Notes: generated by a model from the letters alone, not told the origin. Shown: positions 34,701-47,067, numbered from the stretch's first letter. The stretch is DNA of 64,000 bases from Cheiracanthium punctorium (GCA_038373885.1 JAWZYV010000136.1:461790-525789), one strand, 5' to 3'. A program made the numbers and translations.

Positions 34701-35688
34701 CAGTTTTTTTCATGGTGAAAGTCTAGGTGCGACTATTATGAGTAAGGTGACCATACGTCCCGTTTTGAACGGGGCAGTCCCGTTTTTAGGTGGCTTGTCC
34801 CGTTTTCCCCAAGCACAGCTTCAGGACACCGTAATGTCCCGTTTTTAGAAAATATCCCCTGCAATGTCCCGTTTTTAGAAATAGAGCAACCCACGGTAAC
34901 GATTTCAATAAAAGCCGCTAAAAATCAAAAATCATCCAACGGCAGTGTCTCAAAAAAAAAAAAAAAAAAAAAAGAAGAAGAAGAAGAAGCCTGACCTCCC
35001 TTCCTCTCCTCTGAAGACGCCAAGAAAACGCCGGGGGATGTATTGTTTTTGTATTGGCTCTTTTAATGTTCTTTTTTTTGTCAACTATTTCAATTCAATT
35101 TCTTTTTCATTTCTTTTTTTTTAAGTCATGTTCCTCTTTTGCTTATTCCACCCTCCCCCTCTCACCCCGATCTCTACTTTATTTTCCCTTTTCACTCTGG
35201 TTTTCTAAGAATTTTTTTCCTTTTTAATGTGTGCTTTTGTTTACATTTCTCGCTTTCCTACTATCCTGCCTTGTGTCGGATGGTGTTTTTGAATTCGAAG
35301 GAGGGCGTACCCCTTGTACCACCCAAAACTTGCTCTGTTTTTTATAGTATATGTGTGCTTTAGCAAAGTTTTTTTTTTCCATTTTATTTTAACATTAACA
35401 CAAGCTTTTTTTGCGCGTTTTCTTAACAACTAAAAGATACACCCAGACCTGCAAATTCAGCCTCCCTACACTATCACCTTAAAAACAGTACATGTCCCGT
35501 TTTGAGGAAGAAAATACACTATTGCCAAAAAAAGTACATGTCCCATTTTGAAGGAAAAAATAAATGGTCACGTTAATTATGAGGGGAAATTTAGTACATA
35601 ATATTGGAGCTCTAAGGCTATTTTTTTCTGCTTCAAAATGGGTTGCGACAATTATGTGAGGGCGACTATTACGCGAGTAAATACGATG
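34651..35688. mobile_element. CCGTGTTTACTCGCG-family MITE split by a hAT element
   Basis: The left end (TTTACTCGTGTAACAATCCC, then GTGAAAGTCTAGGTGCGAC) and right end (TTCTGCTTCAAAATGGGTTG, then ACTATTACGCGAGTAAATAC) match the 42015 copy across its length. A T run (about 34670-34698) lies near the left end, and the hAT at 34743-35575 interrupts it. Confidence 0.65.
34743..35575. mobile_element. 833-bp hAT-type element rich in GTCCCGTTTT motifs
   Basis: The exact duplication ATTATGAG occurs at 34735-34742 and 35576-35583. Ends read TAAGGTGACCAT and, reversed, TAACGTGACCAT. The motif TGTCCCGTTTT recurs at least four times near the left end and twice inverted near the right. This subterminal repetition is expected for hAT transposase binding. 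Poly(A)/(AAG)n lies at 34953-34988. No transposase. Confidence 0.8.
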
Positions 35689-35691
35689 GAC

Positions 35692-37067
35692 ACACTCTCT
35701 CAAAAATGGACACACTCTATATTTGCAGTTTAGAGGGGAGGGTGGTTTTGTATTGTTAGATTTAACCTTTACCGGTTACGCCTTTTTACGACCGGGCTAA
35801 AATCGTCGCACTTCCGACCGCTTCTGTTCAAATGAACCAAAAGTATATGTACGTATGAAAACCTTAGACCATCTGTAATTAAGAAACATGACCAACAAAA
35901 TTGTTTTTTCAAAAATGTTTCACTGACATGAATCGCAATCATGATATTCTGAGACAGGCTTTTTTGAAGATGTTTTTATAGTAGAGTAAAATGTCTTTTT
36001 CTCTTATTTGCATTATAGTTACATTCTTTTTAAGCTTGATGTAAGACAATGGAATGCTTAAGCATGACTTTGCTAATTTGGCTGTTTTGTAAAAAGAGTT
36101 GTAATTCTATAAAATGAGTGACCGGAATTTGGGCCGGAAACAGAATGACACTTACGATGACCCTACCCTAGTAGCACAAATAGTTCAAATTACGTTGGAA
36201 ACACTTTTTTTAACGTCAAAAAACGTGTTTTAAACGTCTTTTGGACAATTGTGCTACTAGAGTATGAAGATACCCCCCCCCCTCCTATATGACCCTATAT
36301 AAACGTCTTTTGGCTACAATAAAGCTTTAGTTTTTTGACTATTACTCGAAAGTTTTTTTTTTTTTTTTTAATGCTTTGGTGCACTTTTCTAAGAATTTGT
36401 TTCAGGTAAACAGTTGAAACTGATTTTAACTAACTTGTTTCAAAATACCTAACATTACAGTTCTGAGTGAAAAACAATTAGAAAATAATGCTTTTTGGTT
36501 TTTTAAATTTTTACGTTTTTGAAAGTTTATTTTTTAGTAAATTATTTTTACTGTTATTTATTTTTAACCAAAACAAAAATCGTTTCGTATTATTCTCAGA
36601 CAGTATGTTTTCTGATACCATACAAATATTAAGGTGATAAACTTAATAGTTTTTTTAGAAAAGTATACCAAACTGACATGCCGTTCAAAAATATTTCTTA
36701 GAGACATGTAAAAAGTTAATTAAGTTCTTAAAAACTAACTTTTGAATCAAATTCATTGTTTTAAATTTATATATGGAATGTTATGTTTTTACATACAGCA
36801 TACAAAAAAATTGCATTTCTATCTCTATTTGGAAATAAAATACATGTTAAATCTTTTACAAGAAATGCCTCTCTTTACTCGACGAGATGTTCTGTGTCGT
36901 TAAGGGTACATATTAAGTACTAAGATCAGTGCTCCAATATTTTTTTTTTCTGAATGCTTTTCAGATGTTGCATTTTTCTGTAACGTATTTTAAATTAAAT
37001 TAAATTATTCCCAAGAATTACACTAAATATTTCATTAGTAAAATACGTGAAATTTTAAATACCTGTA
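35692..37067. other. non-coding; small inverted repeat
   Basis: No gene. A short element-like pair CTAGTAGCACAAATAG (about 36168) and CAATTGTGCTACTAG (about 36245) encloses 90 bases. TTAACCTTTACCGG at 35762 resembles a lone TTAA-type end, but no partner was found. Confidence 0.4.
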
Positions 37068-37301
37068 TGTATTTCTAAAAGGAAAACTTTAAAGTTTAAT
37101 TTAGTAATTTCCGTAAGAGAACACAAGTACATTAATATTAAACAGATAGTTTCAACAATTTTAAATACTTAAGGAGACACAATATAGAAATCTATAATTT
37201 CTAGAAAACTTTCTTTCTTTTTTCTTCCTTCTTTCTAACAATATATAAATCTATAATTTCTAGAAAATAATTATAACAGGAATAACTATTAGGCATATTT
37301 A

Positions 37302-37671
37302 TCGTGTTTACTCGCGTAATGGTGGTTCTCGCATAATAGTCGCACCCTCGTTTTGAAGCAGAAAAAGTCGACAAAATATTTTTCCCGCATTAACTCCACA
37401 GTCAGGTATTTGACCATCAGTTATGTCTATAAAAATATTACTATAAAAAGAAAAATACCTCTTTTTTGTGTGCAACATACGAAAATATTATTTGGTATAC
37501 GGCAGATAATGTGGAGAGAGTTGGTAGGTTAGTAATTTTATTGTAATACCAGTAATCTTTTAGCTTTAGAGTGTACAATATTATGTAACATATTTCCTCG
37601 CATAATAGCCGCACCTAGACTTTCACCGTGAAAAATTGGGAAAAGTGCGACTATTACACGAGTAAACACGG
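37302..37671. mobile_element. TA-flanked MITE (CCGTGTTTACTCGCG family), copy 2
   Basis: TA lies at 37300-37301 and 37672-37673. Ends read TCGTGTTTACTCGCG and, reversed, CCGTGTTTACTCGTG. It occupies the equivalent position to copy 1 in the inverted duplication. Confidence 0.75.
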
Positions 37672-37822
37672 TAGTTTATTCCGTGTTTGCCTACACAAAC
37701 ATTTTTAGAAAATTAGAACATTTTTTGTTTCAAAATTTATTTTAATTATTTTGAATTTACAATATCCAAACTTGCTCCCAGTAATGAACTTATTTTTAAA
37801 TGGTTTTCTTTGAATATAATGC

Positions 37823-37825
<3 letters not shown>

Positions 37826-37907
<82 letters not shown>
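37826..37907. repeat. long (TA)n microsatellite
   Basis: About 40 uninterrupted TA units. The matching tract in arm 1 has about 13. A second (TA)n run at 38867-38888 closes the inserted segment. Confidence 0.9.
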
Positions 37908-37909
<2 letters not shown>

Positions 37910-38868
37910 GCTTACTTACGTAAAGTGAAATCCCAAGATAATCCAATGATAAAGTGAAAAAAATATAAAAAAATAAAAAAGTAGATAGCACATGGTGCCA
38001 ATTAACGAGCTTATTCCGGATAAGTGTTTAAATATAGCCTTTTAAGGCAATGAAAGAGTGGAAAAATTGAATATAAAGCGCCAAATAGAAGTGGTGTGCT
38101 TTTAAGCCTAATCACATGTAATCAGAAATAGTCCGAAAATGGAATTAATATTGAAATGGTGTGCTCTATCATCAGGCGCCACCGCACACACATTTCAATT
38201 TAATCGAAAAAAACAATAATAGCTAGGTTTCTGCAAGTTACCTGACCAAAATTAGGGTCCTTTTGTAACTTGGGGGCGCGACCGTAGCTATTAGAAAAAA
38301 ACAACGAGGAAGTGGACCGACACGAAGATCAAAGCTCAGTAATGGAGGCAGTATTAGTGCATGTTGCCATCAGAGAAGGCTTAATGCAATCAATAGACAA
38401 GTAATGCCATGGAGAGTGAATAAAAAATGATATATTAATAATACTTTGGAAGTATGGAAAGGAAAAGAATAAATAAATAAAAAAAAGTAATAATTAAATG
38501 AATAAATAAAAAGAATAAAAATGGTAATAATTAAATGAATAAATAATAAAATAAATATTACACTAGTATAGCTAGCCTATGTTTTACGTAGTACTAGCTG
38601 CAGTAGCTAAGAAGTACTTAGTTGAGGTTGTGGAAATGGAGAAAAACTGTAGCAATAATATTAACAATAATGATATTGATAATAATTATATTCATTTATT
38701 ATTGCTATTTATGCTAATATAATTGTAAAATATTTATGTAGAACAGTACTCTGTTTGGCTTCATTGGTTACAGACTCACATAAAAAGGAAAAAGTACCAG
38801 TAATCAACCATTCTTAAAAATAAATTTTTTTTTAAATAAAATATATAGATATATATTTTATGGTTTTT
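37908..38868. other. unclassified segment between two (TA)n runs, absent from arm 1
   Basis: About 960 bases missing from the other duplication arm. It carries ACCGTAGCTATTAG / AATAGCTAGGT inverted bits (38215-38300) and TAAATAAATAAA-rich DNA at 38460-38560. No frame or terminal repeat is clear. An insertion into the TA tract is the simplest explanation. Confidence 0.5.
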
Positions 38869-39715
38869 ATATATATATATATATATATACTTAGAATAGG
38901 GGTCAATCAATCTGAACTCTTATGGTATGGGAGGCTTTAATAAAAGAATGTTGAAGGAATAATATTGATTCTTATGGGATGTCGAAAAAACGGTTGAAAT
39001 TAGAATGCTGAAACATATATATTTATGGAAGTTTTTCCAGATAAAAAAGTTGATAAACAAACAGCAGAATTAACTGATGTGAAGTAGAAAAAAATGCAAA
39101 CATTGAATGACCTAGAAAATAAACAAAACCTCAAATGTATTCAATATTTTCAGAAATGTATATTCAATAAAAATTCTTACGATATCCTTAATCATCAAAC
39201 TTAATCATCAAACATCACAATCGTGCAAACAATATAAATTTCTGCACGAAAAAATCGTACATCTTGGCAGCTATGATGTTATGTAAGAATCTGTCTTATT
39301 TACATTAAAATCTAAAAGTTTTGCTCATTACTACTTAAGATCTTTTAATAAATTTAATTTTAAATATAAAAATGATCTACTATACAATATATTTATCCTT
39401 CGTACGTTTTTGGATTCGCTCGTTTCTAAATAAATGGACCTTTCAGAATACTTTTCAAATGAATATGTGTATGGGCACGGTCCCATCCTATCAATCACGC
39501 AAGACAGAAGTGCAAGAATTTCAACCCCGGTCGGAAATAAGACGACACCGATTTTACCACCCAAGTGTATAAAAAGGTGTTACCATAGTTTGCTAAGAAA
39601 AGGAGTAGTACACTAGTATTCATCCTCTACAGTTCAATTGCGTTTCCCCTTAGCTTCTTCATGGAATGTACCAGAATCGAAGGGGTCGTCCAGTTGCTTT
39701 GTTCTTTGTTCCTGG

Positions 39716-40289
39716 AAAAACCTGCTTGAAATAGAGCGACATCAGTGAACGTAGCATTAGAATTTATCGTGCACTCACAGTCCACGATGATGGTCAATTG
39801 GGAGGATTTCGAACAGGGTGGTAAGTGGTCATAGATAAATTCATTTTCTTTGCTGACGTTAATTGGTACTGTTTTTGTTAATATTTATCTATCTTTACCT
39901 ACATCAATGGTGTAGTCGAAGGGGGACGCCGTCCCCCTACTTTTTCACTTCAGCCCATACGTCCCCCAACTTTTTATTCTCAGGACGGATGCTCATTTAC
40001 AAGGTTTTTTTAAAAAAATTCTGGGAAGAAATTAAAATTTTCGTTTTGTTCGCGCGAGAGCAAGTACATCGGCACAAAAATCAAAAGGAAACTTTTGACT
40101 GTTTGAATAGACTCTTCAAATGGGATTGTAAACACTTCAGTAGTGAAAACATATCCATAAGAATAGAACAGATTATAATCTTTCCGAATGCACTCTTAGT
40201 ACAAAATGTCATTCCGAAAAGAAAGTGGCAAATATCGGGGTTTATAATCGGGGTAGCGAATAGTCACGTACCAATCCGAAAGAAAATCT
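39716..40289. other. non-coding, hAT-like fragment
   Basis: GTCGAAGGGGGACGCCGTCCCCC at about 39917 looks like a G-rich hAT interior. A 158-codon open stretch across 39863-40339 has no domain and runs into a SINE, so it is not called as a gene. Confidence 0.4.
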
Positions 40290-40825
40290 GTCACCTTGAC
40301 ATCGGATTGTTGCCTCACCATGGCACAGTGGTTATGTAACTGGAAATGGTAGACGGGCGAAGTGTGCAGGTCCCGGGTTCGGGTCCCATTGCGCATCCGT
40401 CGACCTAACCGTTCGGAGTTTGTTTTCCGTGTTTTTCTCCGAAACTTTGCGTAAATACGGGTTACGACCCCTTAGAAAGACCCCCCCACGGAGGGCACCG
40501 CCTCTTGTGTTGTCTTTCTGACGAGGTTTTATAAGCGGAATTCGAGCCAAGCACATAAATCCGCTATACGTGTTCACAATAGCAACAACAACATTGGATT
40601 GTTGACAAATGTAAATGGAAAAAATTAAGTAGCTCCCATCCTGCGTCCGTAACAGTTCGGAGTTTTCCGTGGTTTTCTCCGAAACTTAGCGTGAATACGG
40701 GTTAGGAAAGACCCCAACGGAGGGCACCCCCCCCCCTTGTGCTGTTCTTCTGACGAAGATTTATAAGAGGCCTTCGAGCCAAGCACACAAATCCGGATAC
40801 ATGTTCGCAACAACAAATTAAATAG
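40290..40825 (+). mobile_element. tRNA-derived SINE followed by a second headless copy
   Basis: The head carries GGCACAGTGGTTATGTAAC (A-box region, 40322) and B box GGGTTCGGGTCCC (about 40375). The body reads CGTCGACCTAACCGTTCGG, TTTTCTCCGAAACTT, GCGTAAATACGGGTT and CCACGGAGGGCACC, with a CAACAACAACA tail. From about 40630 the body and tail repeat without the head. A further decayed body fragment lies at about 42495-42600. Confidence 0.7.
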
Positions 40826-41055
40826 CTTACACGGTTTCTCAAAAAGACTTAGATTATTAACAAGTAATCAATAATTTAACAATGGGTTCATTTTAATTAA
40901 TTAATAAACAAATCATGATTAAATTAGTTTCATTGGTTGTTTAAGGAATAACTACAATTAATGAATCCGATAAGTTTAGGTTAAATTTCGTCAAGAATGA
41001 GCGCCCCCCCCCCCCACTTTTTTTCTTAGGACACAACACTGACCTACATATACCT

Positions 41056-42000
41056 ACTAGCTGCGTGCCCGTTCTTCGCACGGTAGGGAATGAAAAATTT
41101 TCTGACATGTGTAATTCGAACGGATTCTAGTGATGTGGAATCTAAAAAGAAGCAACATTATTTGACTCTTAGCGGAAAGTTACTCATTAGTTAAAGTTAG
41201 TATGAGTACTAACTTGCAAAACCTATTTAAGGAGGGGTCTGCCCCCGCAGAAATTTTGATTTTTGTAACTAAAATGATAATGATACAGTCTTTTTGTGAA
41301 AAATTCTGCCAGTTTTACCATTTGGACCCCCTTCAAAATGTTTTTCTGGAAACTTGAGACATGATTAATTTATAGTAAATATTGGACATACAAATTCTTT
41401 GTTTTTTAATATACACGAGTAATGTATTTAATTGGACCTTGTGCCCACATTTCTAGGCGTTTGGGGTAAATGTTAATTTTGGTGCAGTTCAATCTTTCTG
41501 GAGCGGAGGTAAACCTTCCCAGCTATTCTTATTAGGTTTTCCTAAGCATATAATACATATGAACCATAGGCGTAGCTTTGGTGGGGGTGGGGGCACAAGG
41601 GGTCACGTAACCCCCATCCCCGTCCAAACAACTTCGTCAATTTTTTAAAACATAAACATTTGTTTGAAATTTTAAAGAAACTTCCCTATTCTGCTCTAAA
41701 ATTCGGTATGTTCCCCCTCAAATGTTACCTGTGCTCTTCCAAATTTTCAGTTGGTCTGGGCGGGGCCTTCTTTAGAATGCTACTGTTATCAGGTTTTCTA
41801 AGTATATTATACATATGAACTATAAGTGTACCAATCGGAGGGGGGGGGGGTAAATAATTTTTCTCATTCCCTCGGCTGTACTGGTTTTCAATGCTTTCTA
41901 GGGTTTCTTTATAACATTTCTTTATTTTATTTTTCAATGCAGTACAAAATATTTTATGCCTAAGAGGAGCTATTTATTGAACAAAACTGAATAATAATTC
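41056..42000 (+). repeat. ACTAGCTG-type repeat terminus and hAT-like G-rich fragment
   Basis: ACTAGCTGCGTGCCCGTTCT opens a repeat related to the one at 43185, of uncertain length. CATAGGCGTAGCTTTGGTG at about 41571, followed by a G tract, is a hAT-type terminus without a located partner. No gene. Confidence 0.4.
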
Positions 42001-42014
42001 CCCTTTTCTTAATA

Positions 42015-42179
42015 CCGTGTTTACTCGCGTAATAGCAGCACCCCCGTTCTGAAGCAGAAAAAATGGCTTTAGAGTTAGAATATTATGTAGTAAATTTTTC
42101 CCCGCATAATAGTCGCACCTAGACTTTCACCATGTAAAAATTAGCTAAAAAAGTGCGACTATTACACGAGTAAGAATGG
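42015..42179. mobile_element. 165-bp MITE (CCGTGTTTACTCGCG family), copy 3
   Basis: TA lies on both sides. Ends read CCGTGTTTACTCGCGTAATA and a diverged reversed CCATTCTTACTCGTGTAATA. Shortest copy, with AGTCGCACCTAGACTTTCAC kept. Confidence 0.7.
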
Positions 42180-42180
42180 T

Positions 42181-43184
42181 AATAGTACTCTCATAGTTTT
42201 ACATCAAGTTATATTAATTGTTATAATAGATTTACTGTGTCCTTTTTTTTTTTCTTGCTGTGTTCCAATCATACATGAAGTTGAATATTTGAAAAGTTAT
42301 CCTTCTAACTATTCTATATATAGTCATTTTTGCGTATTTCAGCAAGTTTTATTTTTTTCAATCTTAAAAGTTTAATAAGTTATAAGCTGATAAAGAGATA
42401 GCTTTATAAGATATAAATTTATTGTATAAAATTAATTTTTTTTAACTAAGTACCTTTTATATTGTGTATAAATATTTTTTACTAATTTCATGAAAATTGG
42501 TAAAAGGCTGAAGTGTGTAGGTCTAGGGTTCTGGCGTACCGCGCGGCCATTTTCTCCAGATGTAATGCGAATTTGGGTTAGAACCCCTATGGTTTTCGTC
42601 TTTAAATATTGATCATAGACATATAGAATAAATTTTTTCATCAATTAACGTATAGTTAGTGTATGGTATCGAATAAAATTTTCAAGAAATTAAATACAAA
42701 TAAATGCAAACTTCTATTTTTATACTGCCTTCTTATAAAAATTCCCAGTAAGTAAAGTATACTCCCATACGTCAATGGGGTGATGTATCAGCTTTTCTCA
42801 CAAAAAGGCTTATACATATATTTAATCAAAGTTGGTGAGGGGCAATAAGCTATCAATAATACAGTAAAATCTAATTAAAATTATTCGAACAGTACTCATT
42901 AACCATTAATTTAAATCACACTTATATTAATCAATATTTTACATTTAAAGAAATGAGTTTTAAATCATTTTAAACCATATTTTTCTTTAAAAAGTTTTTT
43001 TTTTATTTATTTAGAAATGAAAATTTGTTTAAAAACATTATAATTATAATAACATTTGATTTAAAGAGGGTTTTTAAAACTGTTTGACTTATTAATACCA
43101 TAATTTAATTTAAAAAGAAAGCACCTTTACAATAAGAGTACTAATGTATAAATTGAATATTTTCAAAAACAAAAATATATTTAT
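42181..43184. other. non-coding, AT-rich
   Basis: A decayed SINE body at 42495-42600, otherwise nothing recognised. Confidence 0.4.
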
Positions 43185-46100
43185 ACTAGCTGAAGTACCC
43201 GTTCTTCGCACGGAATGGGTAGTGTTAAACCAAAAAATGCAAATGGAAAATAAATAAATAAATATTAAACATTTTTTTAGATTTAATCGCCTTAAAAACT
43301 GTGTTACAGTATTCGTTAGGCATATTCTATCTATACTTGATCTTTCTAAATGCTGTTTGGAATGTGCATCATGATCCGCGAGTGTGCCGTATTTGTCTTT
43401 CTTCTTCCATAAAATACTTCTTTAAAATCGAAATCTATATTAAAATAACCTACTAAAACTGTTCTAATTCTCGCGAGGCATATTCTAAGTATACTTCATC
43501 TTTATTTTCATGAATATAGACACCGTTATTCCAATTAATTAAACAATGGGGTTAGGCAATTTCTCGACAAACATGGAAGATGTAGCGAAGCTGGCTCCAA
43601 TTTCGGGAACTTAAATTTTTTTTAATGCCAAATTTGGCGATAAATCACCAAAAAGGGACAAACGTTCACGACTGTTTACGTTTAATCTGGCAACCCTTAA
43701 AAAGTCATTCGCCGTTTCACCAGGTAGACAAAAATTTTGTCTGAAATTAACAGCACTCAAGAGCTAAAACACCTTTTTTTTTTTTGTCAACTACCTCTTT
43801 TTGAGGTCGAAAAATCTTGAAAATATGTTTATGAATTTGTGTTCTTTATATTTTAATGCAAAATTTTTAAGATTGTCATAATTTTCGTTCGAAATATGAA
43901 GACAAATATGAAAACAACGTTTTGGGCCCTTACACCAGTTTATACACGAATACTAAAAAACCCTGAAAATGACTTTAGGTATTCGTGTTCGCTACATTTT
44001 AAAGGAAGAATTTCATGCCTATCTCCTTTTCCTTTCGAGTTACGATGGTAAACTTGAAAAAACAACGTTTTGGCCCCTTTATCCCGTTTTTGATGCGAAT
44101 TCTAAAAACTTCTGAAAATGATTGTAAGGCGTTTGTGTTCACTATATTTTTGTGGAAGAATTTTAGGCTATGTCTTTTTCTACTGATATATCAAGGGAAA
44201 TGTGAAAAGAACGTCAAAAAACAGTTGGGTCCCTCACCCCCGTTTGGGTGCGAATTCTAAAAAACCCCGAAAATGATTATTAGGTATTTCTGTTAGCCTC
44301 AAAATTCTTGCTTTAAAATGTAACTATCCTTTTTTTTTCTTCTGAGCCGCAAATATAAAAGATAATGTTAAGAGAACGTTAAAAAAGTTTTGACCTTTTA
44401 TCCCCGTTTGGGTACGAATTCTAAACAATCCTGAAAATGATTTTTAGGTATTTCAGTCAGTTACTTTAAAGCACGAATTTTGTTCCTATCTCTTTTTACT
44501 TCTGAGATATAAAAGGAAATGTGAAAAGATCATTTGGCCCCTTTCCGCCTCTTACCCCCGTTCGGGTGAGAATTCTAAAAATCCCTGAAAATCATTTTTA
44601 GGTATTTCCGTTAGTTACATTTTAAAGCAAGAATTTTGCGGCATCTCTTTTTTCTTCTGTGATACGAAGGAAAATGTGAAAAGAACGTTTTACCCCCTTA
44701 CCCGGCGTTTGGGTGAAAATTCTAAAAAAACTTGAAAATAATTTTTAGGTATTTCTGTTAGTTACATTTTAAACAAGAATTTTACGGCTGTTTCTTTAGT
44801 TACATTTTAAAGGTAGAATTTTGAGGCTATCTTTTTTTTTTTTTTTTTTTTTTTTTTTCTTCGGAGCCTCAGATATAAAAGATAATGTGAAAAGAACGTT
44901 AAAAAAGTTTTGACCCTTTACCCCCGTTTGGGTACGGATTCTAAAGAATCCTGAAAATGATTTTTAGGTATTTCAGTCAGTTACACTTTAAAGCACGAAT
45001 TTTGTTCCTATCTCTTTTTACTTCTGAGATATAAAAGGAAATGTGAGAAGAACGTTTTGGCCCCTTTCCCCTTTTCGGGTGCGAATTCTAAAAAACCCTG
45101 AAAATTATTTTTAGGTATTTCCGTTAGTTACATTTTAAAGCAAAAATTTTGCGGCATCTCTTTTCTCTTCTGTGATACGAAGGAAAATGTGAAAAGAACG
45201 TTTTGCCCCCTTACCCCGGGTTTGAGGGAAAATTCTAAAAAACCTTGAAAATAATTTTTAGATATTTCTGTTAGTTCATTTTAAAGCAAGAATTTTACGG
45301 CTGTCTCTTTTATCCTCTGAGATATGAAGATAAATGGGAAAAGAACGTTTTAGCCCATTATCCCCGTTTGGGTGGGAATTGTAAAAAACCCTGAAAATAA
45401 TTTTTAGGTATTTCAGCTAGTTACATTTTAAAGCAAAGATTTTGCTCCTATCTCTTTTTACTTCTGAGATATAAAAGGAAATGTGAAAAGAACGATTTGG
45501 CCCCTTAGCCCCGTTCGGGTTGGAATTCTAAAAACCTGAAACCGAATTTTAGGTATTTAATTTAGTTACGTTTTAAAGCAATAATTTTGCTCCTATCACA
45601 TTTTACTTCTATGAAAAAAAAGCAAATGTGAAAAGAACGTTAAAGAACATTTTGGCCCCTTACCCCCGTTCGGGTGCGAATTCTAAAAACCCTGAAACTG
45701 ATATATAGGAATTTCCGTTAGTTACATTTTGAAGCAAAAATTTTGCGGCATCTCTTTTCTCTTCTGAGATACGAAGGAAATTGTGAAAAGAACGTTTTGG
45801 CCCCTTAACCCCGTTTGGATGAAAATTCTAAAAAACCCTGAAAATGACTTTTAGGTATTTCTATTAGTTAAATTTTAAAGCAAGAGTTTTACGGCTATCT
45901 CTTTTCCTCTGAGATAGGGAAATGTGAAAGGTGAAGGGAAATGTGAAAAGAACGTTAAAGAACTTTTGGCCCCCTTATCCCTGTTTGGGTGCAAATTTCA
46001 AAAAACACTGAAATTGATTTTTAGGTATTTGTATTAGTTACATTTTAAAGTAGGGATTTTACGGCTATCTCTTCCCCCCCCCCCCTGAGATATGAAGAAA

Positions 46101-46288
46101 AACGTGAAAAGAACGTTTTGGGTCACCACCCCCGTCTCGGCTCGAATTTTAAAAAATCGCTTCCTAAATGACGCCTTGGGCACAAAAGCTATAAGCTCCT
46201 AAAATTTCATGGCTGTGCGGTGATCGTATGTCAGTCAGTCATTCATTCATTCATTCAGTCAGTCAGGACATCTTCCTTTATATAGAGA
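43185..46288 (+). repeat. ACTAGCTG...TTTATATAGAGAG dispersed repeat carrying a minisatellite
   Basis: It opens ACTAGCTGAAGTACCCGTTC and ends with GTCAGTCAGTCATTCATTC, AGTCAGGACATCTTCC and TTTATATAGAGAG, a head and tail typical of a common invertebrate interspersed repeat. The middle is a 14-unit tandem array (43960-46140). Class is uncertain; Helitron-like or another rolling or retro type are possible. Confidence 0.5.
43960..46140 (+). repeat. tandem array, about 14 units of about 150 bp
   Basis: Each unit runs TTAGGTATTTCNGTTAGTTA, CATTTTAAAGCAAGAATTTT, GCTATCTCTTTT, GAGATAT, AAATGTGAAAAGAACGTTTT, GGCCCCTTACCCCCGTT, GGGTGCGAATTC, AAAAACCCTGAAAATGA. Starts lie near 43977, 44127, 44282, 44446, 44601, 44748, 44967, 45113, 45261, 45406, 45551, 45711, 45853 and 46021. 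The 44748 unit is enlarged by a 29-base T run. No frame is conserved across units, so this is not a repeat protein. Confidence 0.9.
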
Positions 46289-46289
46289 G

Positions 46290-46985
46290 ATGTAAATATA
46301 CCTATTCATTCATTACTCTAATAGCTATTATTTAAAACCAAAAATCTAACAATATAAAATACCATGAATCAGAATAAAATCTTGCACTTGTAAAAAGGAA
46401 ACCATTAATAATAAGCAATAGTTGATTATCAATCAGCCGAAAGGTCAGAATATATTACAGAGAGCATGCATGTTATAACTGTGGTATCGAATACTCCTTT
46501 TTATTGTTGTCTGGTAGGTGGGAGATGGTATTTAAAATTTCCGCAACTGCTACAATTTGTTGCGGAATTACTAGTTCTGGTCGTTGTCCTAAGAATATAA
46601 ACAAATTGAACGATCAGTTTATTAAATTAATAATTCATTAATTAAACTATGTTTTATTATTTTCAAGAGAACTTTGAAATCCCGCGCAATTTTAGTCTCA
46701 CCTTCAAAAAGGCAGATCCCCCCCCCCATTCTTAAAAAAAAAGTGGAAATTTTCAGTTAATCAAAGACAGATGGCCCTAATCTACTGAATATTTTGATAT
46801 TAATTTGTATATGCTTTAATGTCATTTATATAATTCATTACTATTTAGATGTCACATAAAACTAGGAAATTAAAATGATTTATAAACTTTGCTGGAAAAA
46901 GTCAAATGATTACGATTTTAAATTTCACTAAAATTTAAATAAATCGTTTGAAATCAATTCAGTTTCCATTCAGTGCTTAAAAATT
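46290..46985. other. non-coding spacer
   Basis: AT-rich, with a C9 tract at about 46715. No gene recognised. Confidence 0.4.
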
Positions 46986-47062
46986 TCCTTTCTATTCTTC
47001 GTGACTGGCAACGGTCAAAACGTCACAGTTAGGTATTCCCAGAGCGGGAACACTTCGCGTTA
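46986..47062 (+). mobile_element. piggyBac-type MITE right-end remnant
   Basis: It matches the last 75 bases of the long form (ATTCTTCGTGACTGGCAACG, TTCCCAGAGCGGGAACACTT, CGCGTTAAAAGG). The TTAA is mutated to TCAA. Confidence 0.6.
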
Positions 47063-47067
47063 AAAGG

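Larger units (their letters stand above)
37068..39715 (-). repeat. arm 2 of a large inverted duplication
   Basis: Reverse-complement counterpart of 19800-21302. It is longer because the (TA)n tract has expanded (37826-37907) and about 960 bases sit between two (TA)n runs (37908-38868). A 40-base insertion near 39605-39645 also breaks the match. Colinear blocks resume beyond it to about 39715 (GGAATGTACCAGAATCGAAG). Confidence 0.75.

Noticed and set aside
39863..40339. 158-codon plus-strand frame
   Set aside because: It runs from a hAT-like fragment into the head of a SINE. Its composition is repeat-like and no domain is recognised.
43960..46140. CRISPR array or repeat-protein gene
   Set aside because: Units are contiguous about 150-bp tandem repeats without spacers, and no frame is conserved across units.
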